Of a DNA stretch of 60,110 nucleotides, positions 1-8,465 are shown piece by piece. A program made the position numbers and the translations under genes. Each line of letters opens with the position of its first letter. Within the stretch, counting starts at the first letter, position 1. Source of the DNA: Alphaproteobacteria bacterium (GTDB lineage: Bacteria > Pseudomonadota > Alphaproteobacteria > Ferrovibrionales > Ferrovibrionaceae); assembly GCA_026126215.1 (NCBI GenBank), contig JAHCJQ010000008.1, forward strand, positions 1-60,110, in the 5' to 3' direction. The notes below the pieces were generated by a model. The model saw only the letters and a list, made by a program, of their open reading frames with translations. It was not told the DNA's origin and did not search any database.

Positions 1-1
1 A

Positions 2-1072
2 AAATCAGGCAAGGGGAACCGCGCGGACAGGATCAGGCGCTTCCTCCTGGCGCTTGGCATCGGCGGGGCGGGCGGTGCGGTCTTCGCCTGGGCCAACCTG
101 CCCCTGCCCTGGATGCTCGGCGCCATGGTGGCCACCACCATTGCCGCGTTCTCCGGGGTGCGCACGGCGATCCCGATGGTGCCGCGCCAGATCTTCATCA
201 CCGTGCTCGGCGTCATGTTGGGCTCGGCCTTCACTCCCGATCTCGGGCAGCGCCTCTTCACCTGGATCGAGGGGCTCGGCCTGCTGCTCCTCTACATGCC
301 GGTGACGACGCTCGTCTGCTATGTCTATTTCCGCAAGCTCGCCCGGTTCGACGGCACCACCGCCTATTTCTCGGCCGCACCCGGCGGATTCAACGAGATG
401 GTCCTGGTCGGCGAGGCGATGGGCGGCAACATGCGCGCCATCGCACTGGTCCATTCGGTGCGCATCCTGATCGTGGTCTTCACCATCCCCTTCTATTTCC
501 GCTTCTTCAGCCCGGACTTCGCCGCCCTGGCCCCGCCGGCGGCGGCCGGCGCCGCGCTCGGCCTCGACATGGAGATGCTGGACGCCGCCATCCTTTTCGC
601 CTGCGCCGCGCTTGGCTGGCCGCTCGCGCGCATGTTCCGCATGCCGGCAGCGCAGCTCCTGGGCCCGATGCTGCTCTCGGCCGCGGTGCATCTGGCGGGC
701 CTCACCTCCTCCAAGCCGCCCTTCCTGCTGGTCGCCTTCGCGCAGGTCATGATGGGGGCCGGCGTCGGCAGCCGCTTCTCCGGCCTCGCCTTCCGCGACG
801 TGGCCCGCGTGCTGGTGCTGGCGGTCGGCTCGGCCTTGCTGATGCTGGCGGTCACCGCCTTCTTCACCTGGGCGAGTTTCGGCCTCACCGGCCTTTCGGC
901 GGACGCCGTCACCCTCGCGCTCTCACCCGGCGGTCTGACAGAGATGGCGCTGGTGGCGCTGGCGCTCGGCGTGGAGACGGCCTTCGTCTCCGCCATGCAC
1001 GTGATCCGCATCGGCCTCGTGGTCCTGTTCGCGCCGCTCTTTTTCCGCCTCGTCCTGCACCGGCCGCCCTGA
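2..1072 (+). CDS. AbrB-family membrane protein, 5' end cut by window
   Basis: A polytopic membrane protein that looks like the AbrB/putative ammonia monooxygenase family, whose members carry a duplicated membrane domain. The reading frame is open to the first base of the window with no start codon before the ATG at 113. The residues before that ATG (LALGIGGAGGAVFAW, then LPLPWMLGA) already belong to the family's first hydrophobic repeat, so the true start is upstream. A second LLGPMLLSAAVHL segment near 665 shows the internal duplication. Many Gly/Ala/Leu-rich segments indicate about nine or ten membrane helices. Family function is poorly defined; a transport role is inferred only. It precedes the nitrile hydratase-like genes by about 60 bp and may be co-transcribed with them. 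Confidence 0.8.
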   Translation, partial: KSGKGNRADRIRRFLLALGIGGAGGAVFAWANLPLPWMLGAMVATTIAAFSGVRTAIPMVPRQIFITVLGVMLGSAFTPDLGQRLFTWIEGLGLLLLYMPVTTLVCYVYFRKLARFDGTTAYFSAAPGGFNEMVLVGEAMGGNMRAIALVHSVRILIVVFTIPFYFRFFSPDFAALAPPAAAGAALGLDMEMLDAAILFACAALGWPLARMFRMPAAQLLGPMLLSAAVHLAGLTSSKPPFLLVAFAQVMMGAGVGSRFSGLAFRDVARVLVLAVGSALLMLAVTAFFTWASFGLTGLSADAVTLALSPGGLTEMALVALALGVETAFVSAMHVIRIGLVVLFAPLFFRLVLHRPP

Positions 1073-1133
1073 CCCCTTGCCCCGCGCGGCGCCGGCGGGC
1101 ATCCTGACGGCGCGGGCGCCACGGGAGGAAGCG

Positions 1134-1445
1134 ATGAGCTTGCGCGGCTATCACGACATGGGTGGACAGGCGGCGGACCGGGTCGTGCCGGTCGAGCATG
1201 ACTACGCGCTGTGGGAAAAGCGTGTCGATGCGATGATGGTCCTGCTCACCTCCAAGGGTCACATGACGGTGGACGAGTTGCGCCGCGGCATCGAGGGGCT
1301 GGGACCGGAAGCCTACGACCGGCTGACCTACTACGAGCGCTGGATCAGCTCCATCACCCAGGTGATGATCGAGCGCGGCCAGGTCGGCGTCGCGGAACTG
1401 GCGGAGCGCATCGCGCAGGTGAAGGCGCGCGGGGGCGCCGCCTGA
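1134..1445 (+). CDS. Nitrile hydratase beta subunit, N-terminal-half homologue (split beta)
   Basis: A 103-residue protein corresponding to the helical N-terminal half of the nitrile hydratase beta subunit. It opens with the family-like GYHDMGGQ segment, followed by HDYALWEKRVDAMM and YYERWISSI. The ATG at 1134 has GGGAGGAAGC just upstream, so it is preferred over the in-frame ATG at 1077. The C-terminal SH3-like half is missing here and is encoded by the next gene, which starts 1 bp after the stop. From memory, this split is the arrangement of thiocyanate hydrolase (scnB-scnA-scnC) and of three-subunit nitrile hydratases. The product should bind the downstream alpha-type subunit in a cytoplasmic complex. 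The substrate (nitrile or thiocyanate) cannot be decided. Confidence 0.85.
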   Translation: MSLRGYHDMGGQAADRVVPVEHDYALWEKRVDAMMVLLTSKGHMTVDELRRGIEGLGPEAYDRLTYYERWISSITQVMIERGQVGVAELAERIAQVKARGGAA

Positions 1446-1446
1446 C

Positions 1447-1773
1447 ATGACCGCGAACGATCCCCTCCCTGCCCGCTTCCGCCCTGGCGAGCGCGTGCGG
1501 GTGCGCGGGGGCACGGGGCCGGGCCATATGCGCACGCCCTGGTATTGCCGCGGACAAGAAGGCGTGATCGAGCGCATCTGCGGCTTCTTCGGCAACCCGG
1601 AGGACCTCGCCTATGGCCGCGACGGCCATCCCCGGCGCGCGCTCTACCGGGTGCGCTTCCGCCAGCGCGACCTGTGGCCGGACTATGCCGGCCCGGAAAG
1701 CGACACCATAGACATCGAGATCTACGACCACTGGCTCGACCCGGCGCAAGGGAGAGAGAACCATGCCGCATGA
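1447..1773 (+). CDS. Nitrile hydratase beta subunit, C-terminal SH3-like homologue (split beta)
   Basis: A 108-residue protein equivalent to the C-terminal SH3-like barrel of the nitrile hydratase beta subunit. Family features include FRPGERVRVR near residue 12, HMRTPWYCRGQ, RALYRVRF and IDIEIYDHWLD near the C-terminus. It starts 1 bp after the previous stop and overlaps the next gene by 11 bp, so the three genes are almost certainly one translationally coupled operon. In nitrile hydratases this domain covers the metal site of the alpha subunit; the same role is inferred here. Confidence 0.85.
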   Translation: MTANDPLPARFRPGERVRVRGGTGPGHMRTPWYCRGQEGVIERICGFFGNPEDLAYGRDGHPRRALYRVRFRQRDLWPDYAGPESDTIDIEIYDHWLDPAQGRENHAA

Positions 1774-2431
1774 GCATGACCACCATCACGACCACCATCA
1801 GCATGGGCACGATCATCACGACCATCATCATCCCCATCCGCACCGGCCCGACCAGGACGATGGCCTGACCGACTTTCAGGCGATGGAGATCGCGCTGCGC
1901 GAACTCCTGATCGAGAAGGGCGTGCTCACCGCCGAGGAGGTCCGCCTTGCGGTCGAGGCGATGGATGCGCGCAGCCCGGCGGCCGGCGCGCGGGTGGTGG
2001 CGCGGGCCTGGACCGATGCGGACTTCCGCGCCCGGCTGCTCGCCGACGGATCGGCCGCCTGCGCCGAACTCGGCATCGATATGGGGCCGACGAAGCTGGT
2101 GGTGGTGGAGAATACCGCCGAGGTGCACAACATGGTGGTCTGCACGCTCTGCTCCTGCTATCCGCGCTTCCTGCTCGGCCTGCCGCCGGACTGGTACAAG
2201 AGCCGCGCCTATCGCTCGCGCGCGGTGCGCGAGCCGCGCGCGGTGCTGGAGGAATTCGGCACCCATATCCCCGAACGGACCACCGTGCGGGTGCACGATT
2301 CCACCGCCGACATGCGCTATCTGGTGCTGCCGCGCCGGCCCGACGGGACGGCAGGCTGGGACGAGGCGCGCCTCGCCGCGCTGGTCGGGCGCGACGCCAT
2401 GATCGGCGTCGCCCTGCCCCGCCAGCCCTGA
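1763..2431 (+). CDS. Nitrile hydratase alpha / thiocyanate hydrolase gamma-type catalytic subunit, His-rich N-terminus
   Basis: A 222-residue metal-binding catalytic subunit. The claw motif C-T-L-C-S-C is at residues 127-132 (Cys127, Cys130, Cys132). Threonine at its second position is the pattern of cobalt-type enzymes. Family-typical LGLPPDWYKSRAYR and a C-terminal IGVALP segment follow. Residues 1-30 are an almost pure His/Asp/Glu tract with about 15 His, plausibly a cobalt-loading arm; thiocyanate hydrolase gamma subunits have a similar His-rich N-terminus. The ATG at 1763 has a GGGAGAGAG ribosome binding site inside the preceding gene. No separate activator/metallochaperone gene follows, and the next gene is on the other strand. 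Hydration of a nitrile to an amide is known for the family; the natural substrate is unresolved. Confidence 0.88.
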   Translation: MPHEHDHHHDHHQHGHDHHDHHHPHPHRPDQDDGLTDFQAMEIALRELLIEKGVLTAEEVRLAVEAMDARSPAAGARVVARAWTDADFRARLLADGSAACAELGIDMGPTKLVVVENTAEVHNMVVCTLCSCYPRFLLGLPPDWYKSRAYRSRAVREPRAVLEEFGTHIPERTTVRVHDSTADMRYLVLPRRPDGTAGWDEARLAALVGRDAMIGVALPRQP

Positions 2432-2442
2432 GCTGCCGCCGC

Positions 2443-2790
2443 CTAGCGGGCGGCGATGACGGTGATCTCCACCAGATATTGCGGCGCCGCCAGCTTCGCC
2501 TCCACGGTGGTGCGGGCCGGCACGTTCTTGCCGTCCACCCACTTCTCCCAGACGCCGTTCATCTCGCCGAAAGCGGCGATGTCGGTCAGGTAGATGGTGG
2601 CGGAAAGCAGCTTGGACTTGTCCGAACCGCATTCGGCAAGGAGCTGGTCGATCCGCCCCAGGATGCTCTCGGTCTGGCCGGCGACGCCGCCCGCCGTGTC
2701 GGTCGCCACCTGGCCGGCGAGATAGATGGTGTCCCCATGCACGACGGACTGGGCCATGCGCGGTCCGAGGTGGCGGCGGGTGATGGTCAT
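2443..2790 (-). CDS. RidA-family (YjgF/YER057c/UK114) protein
   Basis: A 115-residue Rid-family protein. Well-characterised members hydrolyse reactive enamine/imine intermediates released by PLP enzymes. Family hallmarks are IYLAGQVATDTAGGVAGQTE, a central LLAECGSDKSKLLSATIYLTD, and the C-terminal ARTTVEAKLAAP segment carrying the conserved Arg, ending in VEITVIAAR. The ATG at 2790 is preceded by an AAGGAGG ribosome binding site, which decides it over upstream in-frame starts. It ends 11 bp from the stop of the convergent nitrile hydratase operon. The specific substrate is unknown, and Rid subfamily members without deaminase activity exist. Confidence 0.9.
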   Translation of the reverse strand: MTITRRHLGPRMAQSVVHGDTIYLAGQVATDTAGGVAGQTESILGRIDQLLAECGSDKSKLLSATIYLTDIAAFGEMNGVWEKWVDGKNVPARTTVEAKLAAPQYLVEITVIAAR

Positions 2791-2972
2791 GGGGAGCCTC
2801 CTTGAGATGTGCTTATGGGTTTCGGAAGGAGGCATTCTAGCGACCGGAAACGCCTTGCCAACCAGAGCCTTGGCCACCCCCCCGCCCGGCTCCGGCCGGC
2901 ACCATGCGGGCAGGGTTGCACGGCCCCGGGCCTTGCGATAAGGTCCGCCGCCTTGCAAATCGACCCCGATGC

Positions 2973-3061
<89 letters not shown>

Positions 3062-3576
3062 ACTCACTTGCGCGAACCGAAACCATGGCCGTCCGCGCGG
3101 CCATTTTTCTTTCGCGTTCAAAGGGCTTTGCCGAATTCGGGTTTACTGCGGAGACCGGGCAGCCGTGCCCGTCGGCCCCATTTGCCGTCTCTGTCTCTTT
3201 CCGACTTAACTGCCAACACGCTCGTTAAGCGCCGCAATGCGAAAGCTTTTCAATGGGTTGTGGAAGCGGCACGACTTGACCGTTGTGACCAGGTTCTCTC
3301 GCGGGCATCCATCCTGCAATCCACCGTCAATTATGAGCGTGCTGCGTAGATGATCGTGGCAGCGCGAGCAACAATGCGTGTGTGCAGACGATTGCGCGGC
3401 GACCGCGCATCAAGAGCGGGATTGCGCTGGAGTCCTCAGTTCTTGTCAAGTGGGAGCGCGCACGGGTGGCGGTGGACCAGAGGACGTGCAAGCATCATCG
3501 GCGAGCCGGATTTAACGGCTCACGAAAGGCAGCGTCAACTGCTCAGCCTGGACATGCCACTCGGTGTCTGTACCCC
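3062..3576. other. Intergenic stretch after tRNA-Ser, no gene recognised
   Basis: About 515 bp between the tRNA-Ser gene and the convergent end of chrB. Short open frames exist on both strands, but none has a good ribosome binding site or a recognisable motif. No copy of the tRNA 3' end was noticed elsewhere in the window, so there is no direct sign of an integration scar. Confidence 0.5.
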
Positions 3577-4551
3577 TCAGACCTTTCGCTTGGCCTGGAA
3601 GTAGGAGAACAGCCCTGCGAACAGGACGGCCCCTTGGGCAAGCCGCTCCTCGTCGTCACGCGTGCCCATGGCAATGCCGGCGACGGCGGCCGCGACGCCT
3701 GCGGTCTCCTCGCGCTTGAACTTGGCGTCCTTGAGGTCGATGTCGTGGACGATCTCGGCGATCGGCCTGAGCGCCCGCTCATCGAGGCCGAAGCGTTTGG
3801 TCAGAACCTCGAAAGTGCAGAGATCACCCTCGTGCGTGAACTCCGCCTCGAACATGTCGAAGCGCAGCTCATCCGCTTTCGGCTTGTAGGTCCTGTCGGC
3901 CACGAACCGGAACCGCGCCTCGGGATCGATGAAGCGGCGAATGAGCCAGGCGCTGGCCATGCGATCGACGTGAACGCCGCGCCGCGTCACCCAGATGCGT
4001 CCCCGGTACGACTCAACCGGCAAGGGGCCGCTGTCGGCCTGTTCGGCCGGTTCGGGCGGTTGCAGCCGCGCTTCGAGCGCTGAGAGGAGCCCCTCTACGC
4101 CGCCTCGCCCTGACGCCCGGAAGAAGTCGAGCGCCGCGATCTGCTCGAACCGCTTCTTCAAGCGCCGGACTTGCGTCCTGAGCTCGCTTCGCTGCTCCGG
4201 CGAGAGATCCTCGGCCGGCAGGCCCTCCGAGAGACCGCGGATGTCATCGGCGAGCGCGGCATATTCGCTGTCGCGCGCCACGTTGAACAGTGCCTCGACC
4301 TGCTCGTCGCTGAGGCCGTCGACGAAACTCGCCTCGCAGATCGACGCCTCGCCGCCGCTTTGTTCGACCTCCTTCTGCACCCATTGGAAGTCCTCCCGCA
4401 TCTGGTCGCCACGTGGCAGGACATAGACCGAATTCTTGATGGCAATCGCACCCAGCGACTGCAGCCGCCGCCAGACCTTGACGCGCAGGTAGTCGGGTTT
4501 GGGCGGGACCTGGTGGATCAGCAGGAGCCAGCGCGGTTCGGAAGCGGTCAT
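3577..4551 (-). CDS. chrB: ChrB chromate resistance regulator
   Basis: A 324-residue protein matching ChrB. The N-terminal domain begins [26 protein letters not shown] and continues with IKNSVYVLP, the part associated with chromate-responsive regulation. The C-terminal chromate-resistance domain contains [28 protein letters not shown], the motif HEGDLCTFE and a final YFQAKRK. ChrB is known as a chromate-sensing regulator of chr operons. It is divergent from the superoxide dismutase and chrA genes, with an inverted repeat in the shared promoter region, so it probably controls both directions. The ATG at 4551 lies 40 bp from that repeat. Length is as expected for full-length ChrB. Confidence 0.92.
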   Translation of the reverse strand: MTASEPRWLLLIHQVPPKPDYLRVKVWRRLQSLGAIAIKNSVYVLPRGDQMREDFQWVQKEVEQSGGEASICEASFVDGLSDEQVEALFNVARDSEYAALADDIRGLSEGLPAEDLSPEQRSELRTQVRRLKKRFEQIAALDFFRASGRGGVEGLLSALEARLQPPEPAEQADSGPLPVESYRGRIWVTRRGVHVDRMASAWLIRRFIDPEARFRFVADRTYKPKADELRFDMFEAEFTHEGDLCTFEVLTKRFGLDERALRPIAEIVHDIDLKDAKFKREETAGVAAAVAGIAMGTRDDEERLAQGAVLFAGLFSYFQAKRKV

Positions 4552-4590
4552 TGTGGCAGGGCTCTTCGCTGTTGCGAAGCAGGTTGGTTC

Positions 4591-4610
4591 TATGATACGG
4601 TTGTATCATA
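4591..4610. promoter_or_regulatory. Palindromic operator between chrB and the sod-chrA operon
   Basis: A perfect inverted repeat with arms TATGATAC and GTATCATA around the spacer ggtt. It is AT-rich within GC-rich DNA. A further TTGATAC half-site lies at 4623-4629. It sits between the divergent starts of chrB (4551) and the dismutase gene (4649 or 4748). Binding by ChrB is inferred. Confidence 0.7.
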
Positions 4611-4648
4611 AAGATTTAAGTCTTGATACGAATTTTGGAGACACTCTC

Positions 4649-5407
4649 GTGAGTACGATAACCCGACGCGAGACGCTGGGCGTGGCGGCAGGATTGTTCG
4701 GCGCCTGCGCCGTCGGGATCGTTGCTTCACGCAAAGGAGAAGCCGCCATGAGCGAGATCACCTCCACACCGCAGGCTCCAGCCGTCCCGCCGGCCTTTGC
4801 CGGAGCGCACAAGCCCAAGCCACTGCCCTTCGATCCCGCGAAGCTTGACGGGCTGTCCGAGCGCCTGATCCGTTCGCACTGGGAGAACAACTATATCGGC
4901 TCGGTCAAGGCGCTGAACATGATCGAGACGCGGCTCGCGGCAGCGCTCGCCGATCCCGATCTGCCGCCGGTCGTCTATGGCGGCCTCAAGCGCGAGGAGC
5001 TCCACCGCACCGGCTCGGTCGTCCTGCACGAGCATTATTTCGGCAATCTGGGTGGCGACGGGAAGACCGGCGGCGAGATCGCAGGGGCTCTTTCATCCGC
5101 CTTCGGATCAATCGAGCAGTGGGAGGCCGAGTTCCGGCGCACTGGCCTGTCGCTGGCGGGTGGCTCGGGCTGGTGCATGCTCGCCTACAACCTCCACACA
5201 AGGGCCCTGCACAACCACTGGGCCTGGGATCACATGCACGGCGCCACGGTTGGCGTGCCGCTGCTCGTCCTCGACATGTACGAGCATTCCTTTCACATGG
5301 ACTACGGCGCTGCCGCCGCCCAGTACGTCGACGCGTTCATGCGCAACGTGAACTGGGAAGAGGTCGACAGCCGCTACGGCCGGGCTCTGCGGATGGCGGC
5401 GGCATGA
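4649..5407 (+). CDS. Fe/Mn superoxide dismutase of the chromate operon (ChrC-type)
   Basis: An iron/manganese superoxide dismutase. The metal ligands are recognisable: His in RSHWENNY, His in [13 protein letters not shown], and Asp and His in [14 protein letters not shown]. There are two credible starts. GTG 4649 has TTTTGGAG upstream and gives 252 residues beginning [19 protein letters not shown], which resembles a twin-arginine signal. ATG 4748 has AAAGGAG upstream and gives a 219-residue cytoplasmic form. Both may be used. Dismutases of this kind occur in chrBACF operons, where they counter superoxide formed during chromate reduction. The stop overlaps the chrA start (ATGA), so the two are coupled. 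Confidence 0.88.
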   Translation: MSTITRRETLGVAAGLFGACAVGIVASRKGEAAMSEITSTPQAPAVPPAFAGAHKPKPLPFDPAKLDGLSERLIRSHWENNYIGSVKALNMIETRLAAALADPDLPPVVYGGLKREELHRTGSVVLHEHYFGNLGGDGKTGGEIAGALSSAFGSIEQWEAEFRRTGLSLAGGSGWCMLAYNLHTRALHNHWAWDHMHGATVGVPLLVLDMYEHSFHMDYGAAAAQYVDAFMRNVNWEEVDSRYGRALRMAAA

Positions 5408-6810
5408 GCGATCGGGCGGAAGCGGCGTCGGACAGCCGCAATCAACGCAACGCATATGGTCATTCTGTCTCGTTCCGGGAGGCGCTCGTCGTCTGGCTCC
5501 GGGTCGCCGCCCTCTCCTTCGGCGGGCCGGCCGGTCAGATCGCGGTGATGCACCGCATTCTGGTCGACGAGAAGAAGTGGATCAGCGAGAGCCGCTTCCT
5601 GCACGCCCTCAACTACTGCATGCTGCTGCCCGGCCCCGAGGCGCAGCAGCTTGCGACCTATATCGGCTGGCTGCTCCACCGCACGGCGGGCGGCCTCGTC
5701 GCGGGCACGCTGTTCGTTCTGCCGGGCTTCGTCAGCATCCTGGTCCTGAGCATTCTCTATGCCGGATTCCAGGAGCTTACCTTCGTCCAGGCCATCTTCT
5801 TCGGCATCAAGGCGGCCGTGCTCGCCGTGGTCGTCGAGGCGGTGCTGCGCATCGGCAAGCGGGCGCTCAAGAACGCCTACATGTACGCGATCGCCGCGGC
5901 GGCCTTTGTCGGCATCTTCTTCCTCGACGTGCCGTTCCCTCTGATCATCATCGGCGCCGCCCTGATCGGCTTCCTCGGCAGCCGCTTCAATCCCGACAAG
6001 TTCGTCGTCATCAAGGGGCACGAGCCCAAGGGGAACGGCGACGACCCGGCGGTCGACGCGATGTTGGCCGAGGGACGGCCGGACCACACGCGGCCGACCT
6101 TTGGCCGCGCCGTGAGGATCTCGGCGGTCTGGCTTTCCCTGTGGTTCGTGCCGCTGATCCTCATCGCCGCGCTTCTCGGCTTCGACGACGTCTTCACCAA
6201 GATCGGCCTGTTCTTCTCCAAGCTCGCCGTAGTCACCTTCGGCGGCGCCTATGCCGTGCTCGCCTACATGGCGCAGGAGGCAGTGCAAAACTACGGCTGG
6301 CTTGCGCCCGGCGAGATGCTCGATGGCCTCGGCATGGCGGAGACGACGCCAGGGCCGCTGATTCAGGTCGTGCAGTTCGTCGCCTTCATGGGCGCCTTCC
6401 GCGACGCCAGTGGCCTCGACCCCTTCACCGCGGGCGTGCTTGCCTCGGTGCTGGCGACCTGGGTGACCTTCGTGCCGTGCTTCCTGTGGATCTTCCTCGG
6501 CGCGCCCTATGTCGAGCAGCTCAGGGGCAACAAGTCGCTGAGTGCCGCGCTCTCGGCCATCACCGCAGCGGTCGTCGGCGTCGTCCTCAACCTCGCCGTC
6601 TGGTTCGCCCTCCACGTCGTGTTCGCCGAGGTCGAGGTCGTTCGGGCCTACGGCCTCAAGCTGCAGGTCCCGGTGATCGAAACCATCGACATTGCGAGCC
6701 TCGTGCTCGCCATCGGGGCTTTCGTCGCCATGTTGCGCTTCCATGTCGGCATGATCCCGGTGATCGGGGTGAGCGCTGCGCTGGGCACGGCCTGGTACAT
6801 GCTGATGTGA
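5404..6810 (+). CDS. chrA: ChrA chromate efflux transporter
   Basis: A 468-residue long-chain CHR-family transporter with two homologous halves. The N-terminal half contains [15 protein letters not shown] and [18 protein letters not shown]. The C-terminal half contains [18 protein letters not shown] and [20 protein letters not shown]. Both halves carry the FGG and PGP signatures of the family and many hydrophobic segments, so the protein is in the inner membrane. ChrA exports chromate from the cytoplasm. The start ATG at 5404 overlaps the dismutase stop; a longer in-frame reading from 5119 only runs through the dismutase gene in another frame. An MFS gene follows after 25 bp. Confidence 0.93.
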   Translation: MSDRAEAASDSRNQRNAYGHSVSFREALVVWLRVAALSFGGPAGQIAVMHRILVDEKKWISESRFLHALNYCMLLPGPEAQQLATYIGWLLHRTAGGLVAGTLFVLPGFVSILVLSILYAGFQELTFVQAIFFGIKAAVLAVVVEAVLRIGKRALKNAYMYAIAAAAFVGIFFLDVPFPLIIIGAALIGFLGSRFNPDKFVVIKGHEPKGNGDDPAVDAMLAEGRPDHTRPTFGRAVRISAVWLSLWFVPLILIAALLGFDDVFTKIGLFFSKLAVVTFGGAYAVLAYMAQEAVQNYGWLAPGEMLDGLGMAETTPGPLIQVVQFVAFMGAFRDASGLDPFTAGVLASVLATWVTFVPCFLWIFLGAPYVEQLRGNKSLSAALSAITAAVVGVVLNLAVWFALHVVFAEVEVVRAYGLKLQVPVIETIDIASLVLAIGAFVAMLRFHVGMIPVIGVSAALGTAWYMLM

Positions 6811-6835
6811 TGCGCTCGGGCGCCGTTTCGTCGTC

Positions 6836-8065
6836 ATGAGCGCGAAGCCAACACGCGAGGACAGCGCCCTTCATCGGCTCTCGCCGACGACGTGCCTGTT
6901 CGCGGCCCGCGCCTTGCGGGATTTCGGCGATGGCTTCGTCGCCGTCCTGCTGCCCGCGTATCTGCTCGCGCTCGGCCTGACGCCGCTCGAGGTCGGCGTC
7001 ATATCGACGGTGTCGCTGCTCGGCTCGGCCTTTCTCACCATAGGAGTCGGCTTCCTCGGGGCGCGCTACGACCATCGCCAACTGCTCCTCGGCGCCGCCA
7101 GCCTGATGATCGCGACCGGCGTGGCCTTCGCGGCCATCGACGCCTATGCGCTGCTGCTGGTCGTGGCCTTCGCCGGGACGATCAACCCCTCGGCTGGCAG
7201 CGTCAGCGTCTTCGTGCCCCTGGAACACGCGGCGCTGACGTCGGCGGTGACCGATGCCGACCGCACGAAGATGTTTGCGCGCTACAGCCTGGTTGGCGCG
7301 CTTGCCGCGGCGGTCGGCGCCCTCGCTGCGGGCGCCCCCGACTTCTTTGTGCGCATCGGGGTAGACCAGCTGACCGCTCTCAATGCGATGTTCGCTCTCT
7401 ATGCGCTTCTCGGTCTGTTCGGTGGTGCCTTCTATTCCCGAATTCCAAAACGGCAGCCAGTCGAAAGGGACGCCCCGGCATCCGCGCTCGGCCCGTCCCG
7501 CGGCATCGTCATCCGGCTGGCGGCGCTGTTCAGCCTTGACGCCTTTGCGGGTGGCTTCGTGGTCCAGTCGCTGCTGGCCCTCTGGCTGTTCGAGCGCTTC
7601 GACATGTCGCTCGCGGCGGCCGGCGTCTTTTTCTTCTGGATGGGCGTGCTGTCCGCCTTCTCGTTTCCGGTCGCGGCGTGGCTGTCACGCCGAATCGGGC
7701 TCATCAACACCATGGTGTTCACGCACATCCCCTCCAGCCTCGCCCTGATGCTGGCCGCGGTCTCGCCGACGCTGCCGATCGCGCTTGCGTTCCTCTCGAT
7801 CCGGGCGGCCCTGTCGCAGATGGACGTGCCGACCCGCTCCTCCTACGTGATGGCGGTCGTGACGGAGTCCGAGCGCGCTGCGGCCGCGAGCTTTACGGCA
7901 GTTCCGCGCAGCCTCGCCGCCGCCGCGAGCCCGGCCATGGCAGGGGCACTATTCGCCGCCTCCTATCAGATATGGCCTCTCCTGATCTGCGGCGCCCTCA
8001 AAATCACTTACGACCTTCTGCTGCTGATGCAGTTCCGGCACGTGAAGCCGCCGGAGGAGCAATAA
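6836..8065 (+). CDS. MFS transporter in the chromate cluster
   Basis: A 409-residue major facilitator superfamily protein with about twelve hydrophobic helices. The N-terminal half has FAARALRDFGDGFVAVLLPAYLLALG and GARYDHRQLLLGA, the latter resembling the loop between helices 2 and 3. A loop after helix 6 (FYSRIPKRQ) separates the halves. It starts 25 bp after chrA and probably belongs to the same transcript. The substrate is unknown; efflux is inferred only from the context. It is the last gene before the recombinase operon, so the prophage left boundary should lie just after its stop. Confidence 0.82.
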   Translation: MSAKPTREDSALHRLSPTTCLFAARALRDFGDGFVAVLLPAYLLALGLTPLEVGVISTVSLLGSAFLTIGVGFLGARYDHRQLLLGAASLMIATGVAFAAIDAYALLLVVAFAGTINPSAGSVSVFVPLEHAALTSAVTDADRTKMFARYSLVGALAAAVGALAAGAPDFFVRIGVDQLTALNAMFALYALLGLFGGAFYSRIPKRQPVERDAPASALGPSRGIVIRLAALFSLDAFAGGFVVQSLLALWLFERFDMSLAAAGVFFFWMGVLSAFSFPVAAWLSRRIGLINTMVFTHIPSSLALMLAAVSPTLPIALAFLSIRAALSQMDVPTRSSYVMAVVTESERAAAASFTAVPRSLAAAASPAMAGALFAASYQIWPLLICGALKITYDLLLLMQFRHVKPPEEQ

Positions 8066-8084
8066 TCCGAGACACGCCAATACA

Positions 8085-8465
8085 TTAATCAAATATCATT
8101 TCCGGCTGCTCCGCCCACGGCGCGAGCGCGGCGGCAGCCAGCTTGTCGAGCGGCAGCGCGGAAGGGCGGCGGTAGATCAAGAGGCGCTCCAGGACCATCG
8201 GTGAGAGATAGGCGAGCCGGATGGTGCGGCTGACGAAGGGCAGCGTCACCTGCTCGGCTTGCGCGATGTCGCTCAAAGTCGTGACCTCGCCGCGCTCCAG
8301 GCGCCGACGCCAGTCCCAGGCCCGGGCGATGGCGCGCAGGGTGCGCGGATCGGGCATCGGCTCGTCGACCGCATCGAGATCGGCCGGGGGCACAATGCGC
8401 GGCCGGCCGTTGCGGCGCTTCACCTTGAGCGGGATGACGACGCGGATGGTGGAGGGCGTGGTCAT
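8085..8465 (-). CDS. Small HTH protein downstream of the serine recombinase
   Basis: A 126-residue protein with a basic N-terminal segment (IRVVIPLKVKRRNGRPRIV) and a helix-turn-helix-like segment around residues 64-85 (SDIAQAEQVTLPFVSRTIR). Its ATG overlaps the recombinase stop by 4 bp (ATGA), so the pair is coupled. Proteins of this appearance are, as I recall, regular companions of alphaproteobacterial phage serine recombinases. DNA binding is plausible, perhaps as a directionality or accessory factor, but has no direct support here. It is the outermost prophage gene on the left. Confidence 0.75.
   Translation of the reverse strand: MTTPSTIRVVIPLKVKRRNGRPRIVPPADLDAVDEPMPDPRTLRAIARAWDWRRRLERGEVTTLSDIAQAEQVTLPFVSRTIRLAYLSPMVLERLLIYRRPSALPLDKLAAAALAPWAEQPEMIFD

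Noticed and set aside
5119..5403. N-terminal extension of ChrA reading into the dismutase gene
   Set aside because: The extension is the dismutase gene in another frame; ChrA homology begins after the ATG at 5404, which overlaps the dismutase stop.
5374..6837. 487-residue open frame antisense to chrA
   Set aside because: Composition is rich in His/Glu/Asp/Arg as expected for the reverse complement of membrane-protein codons; chrA is unambiguous.
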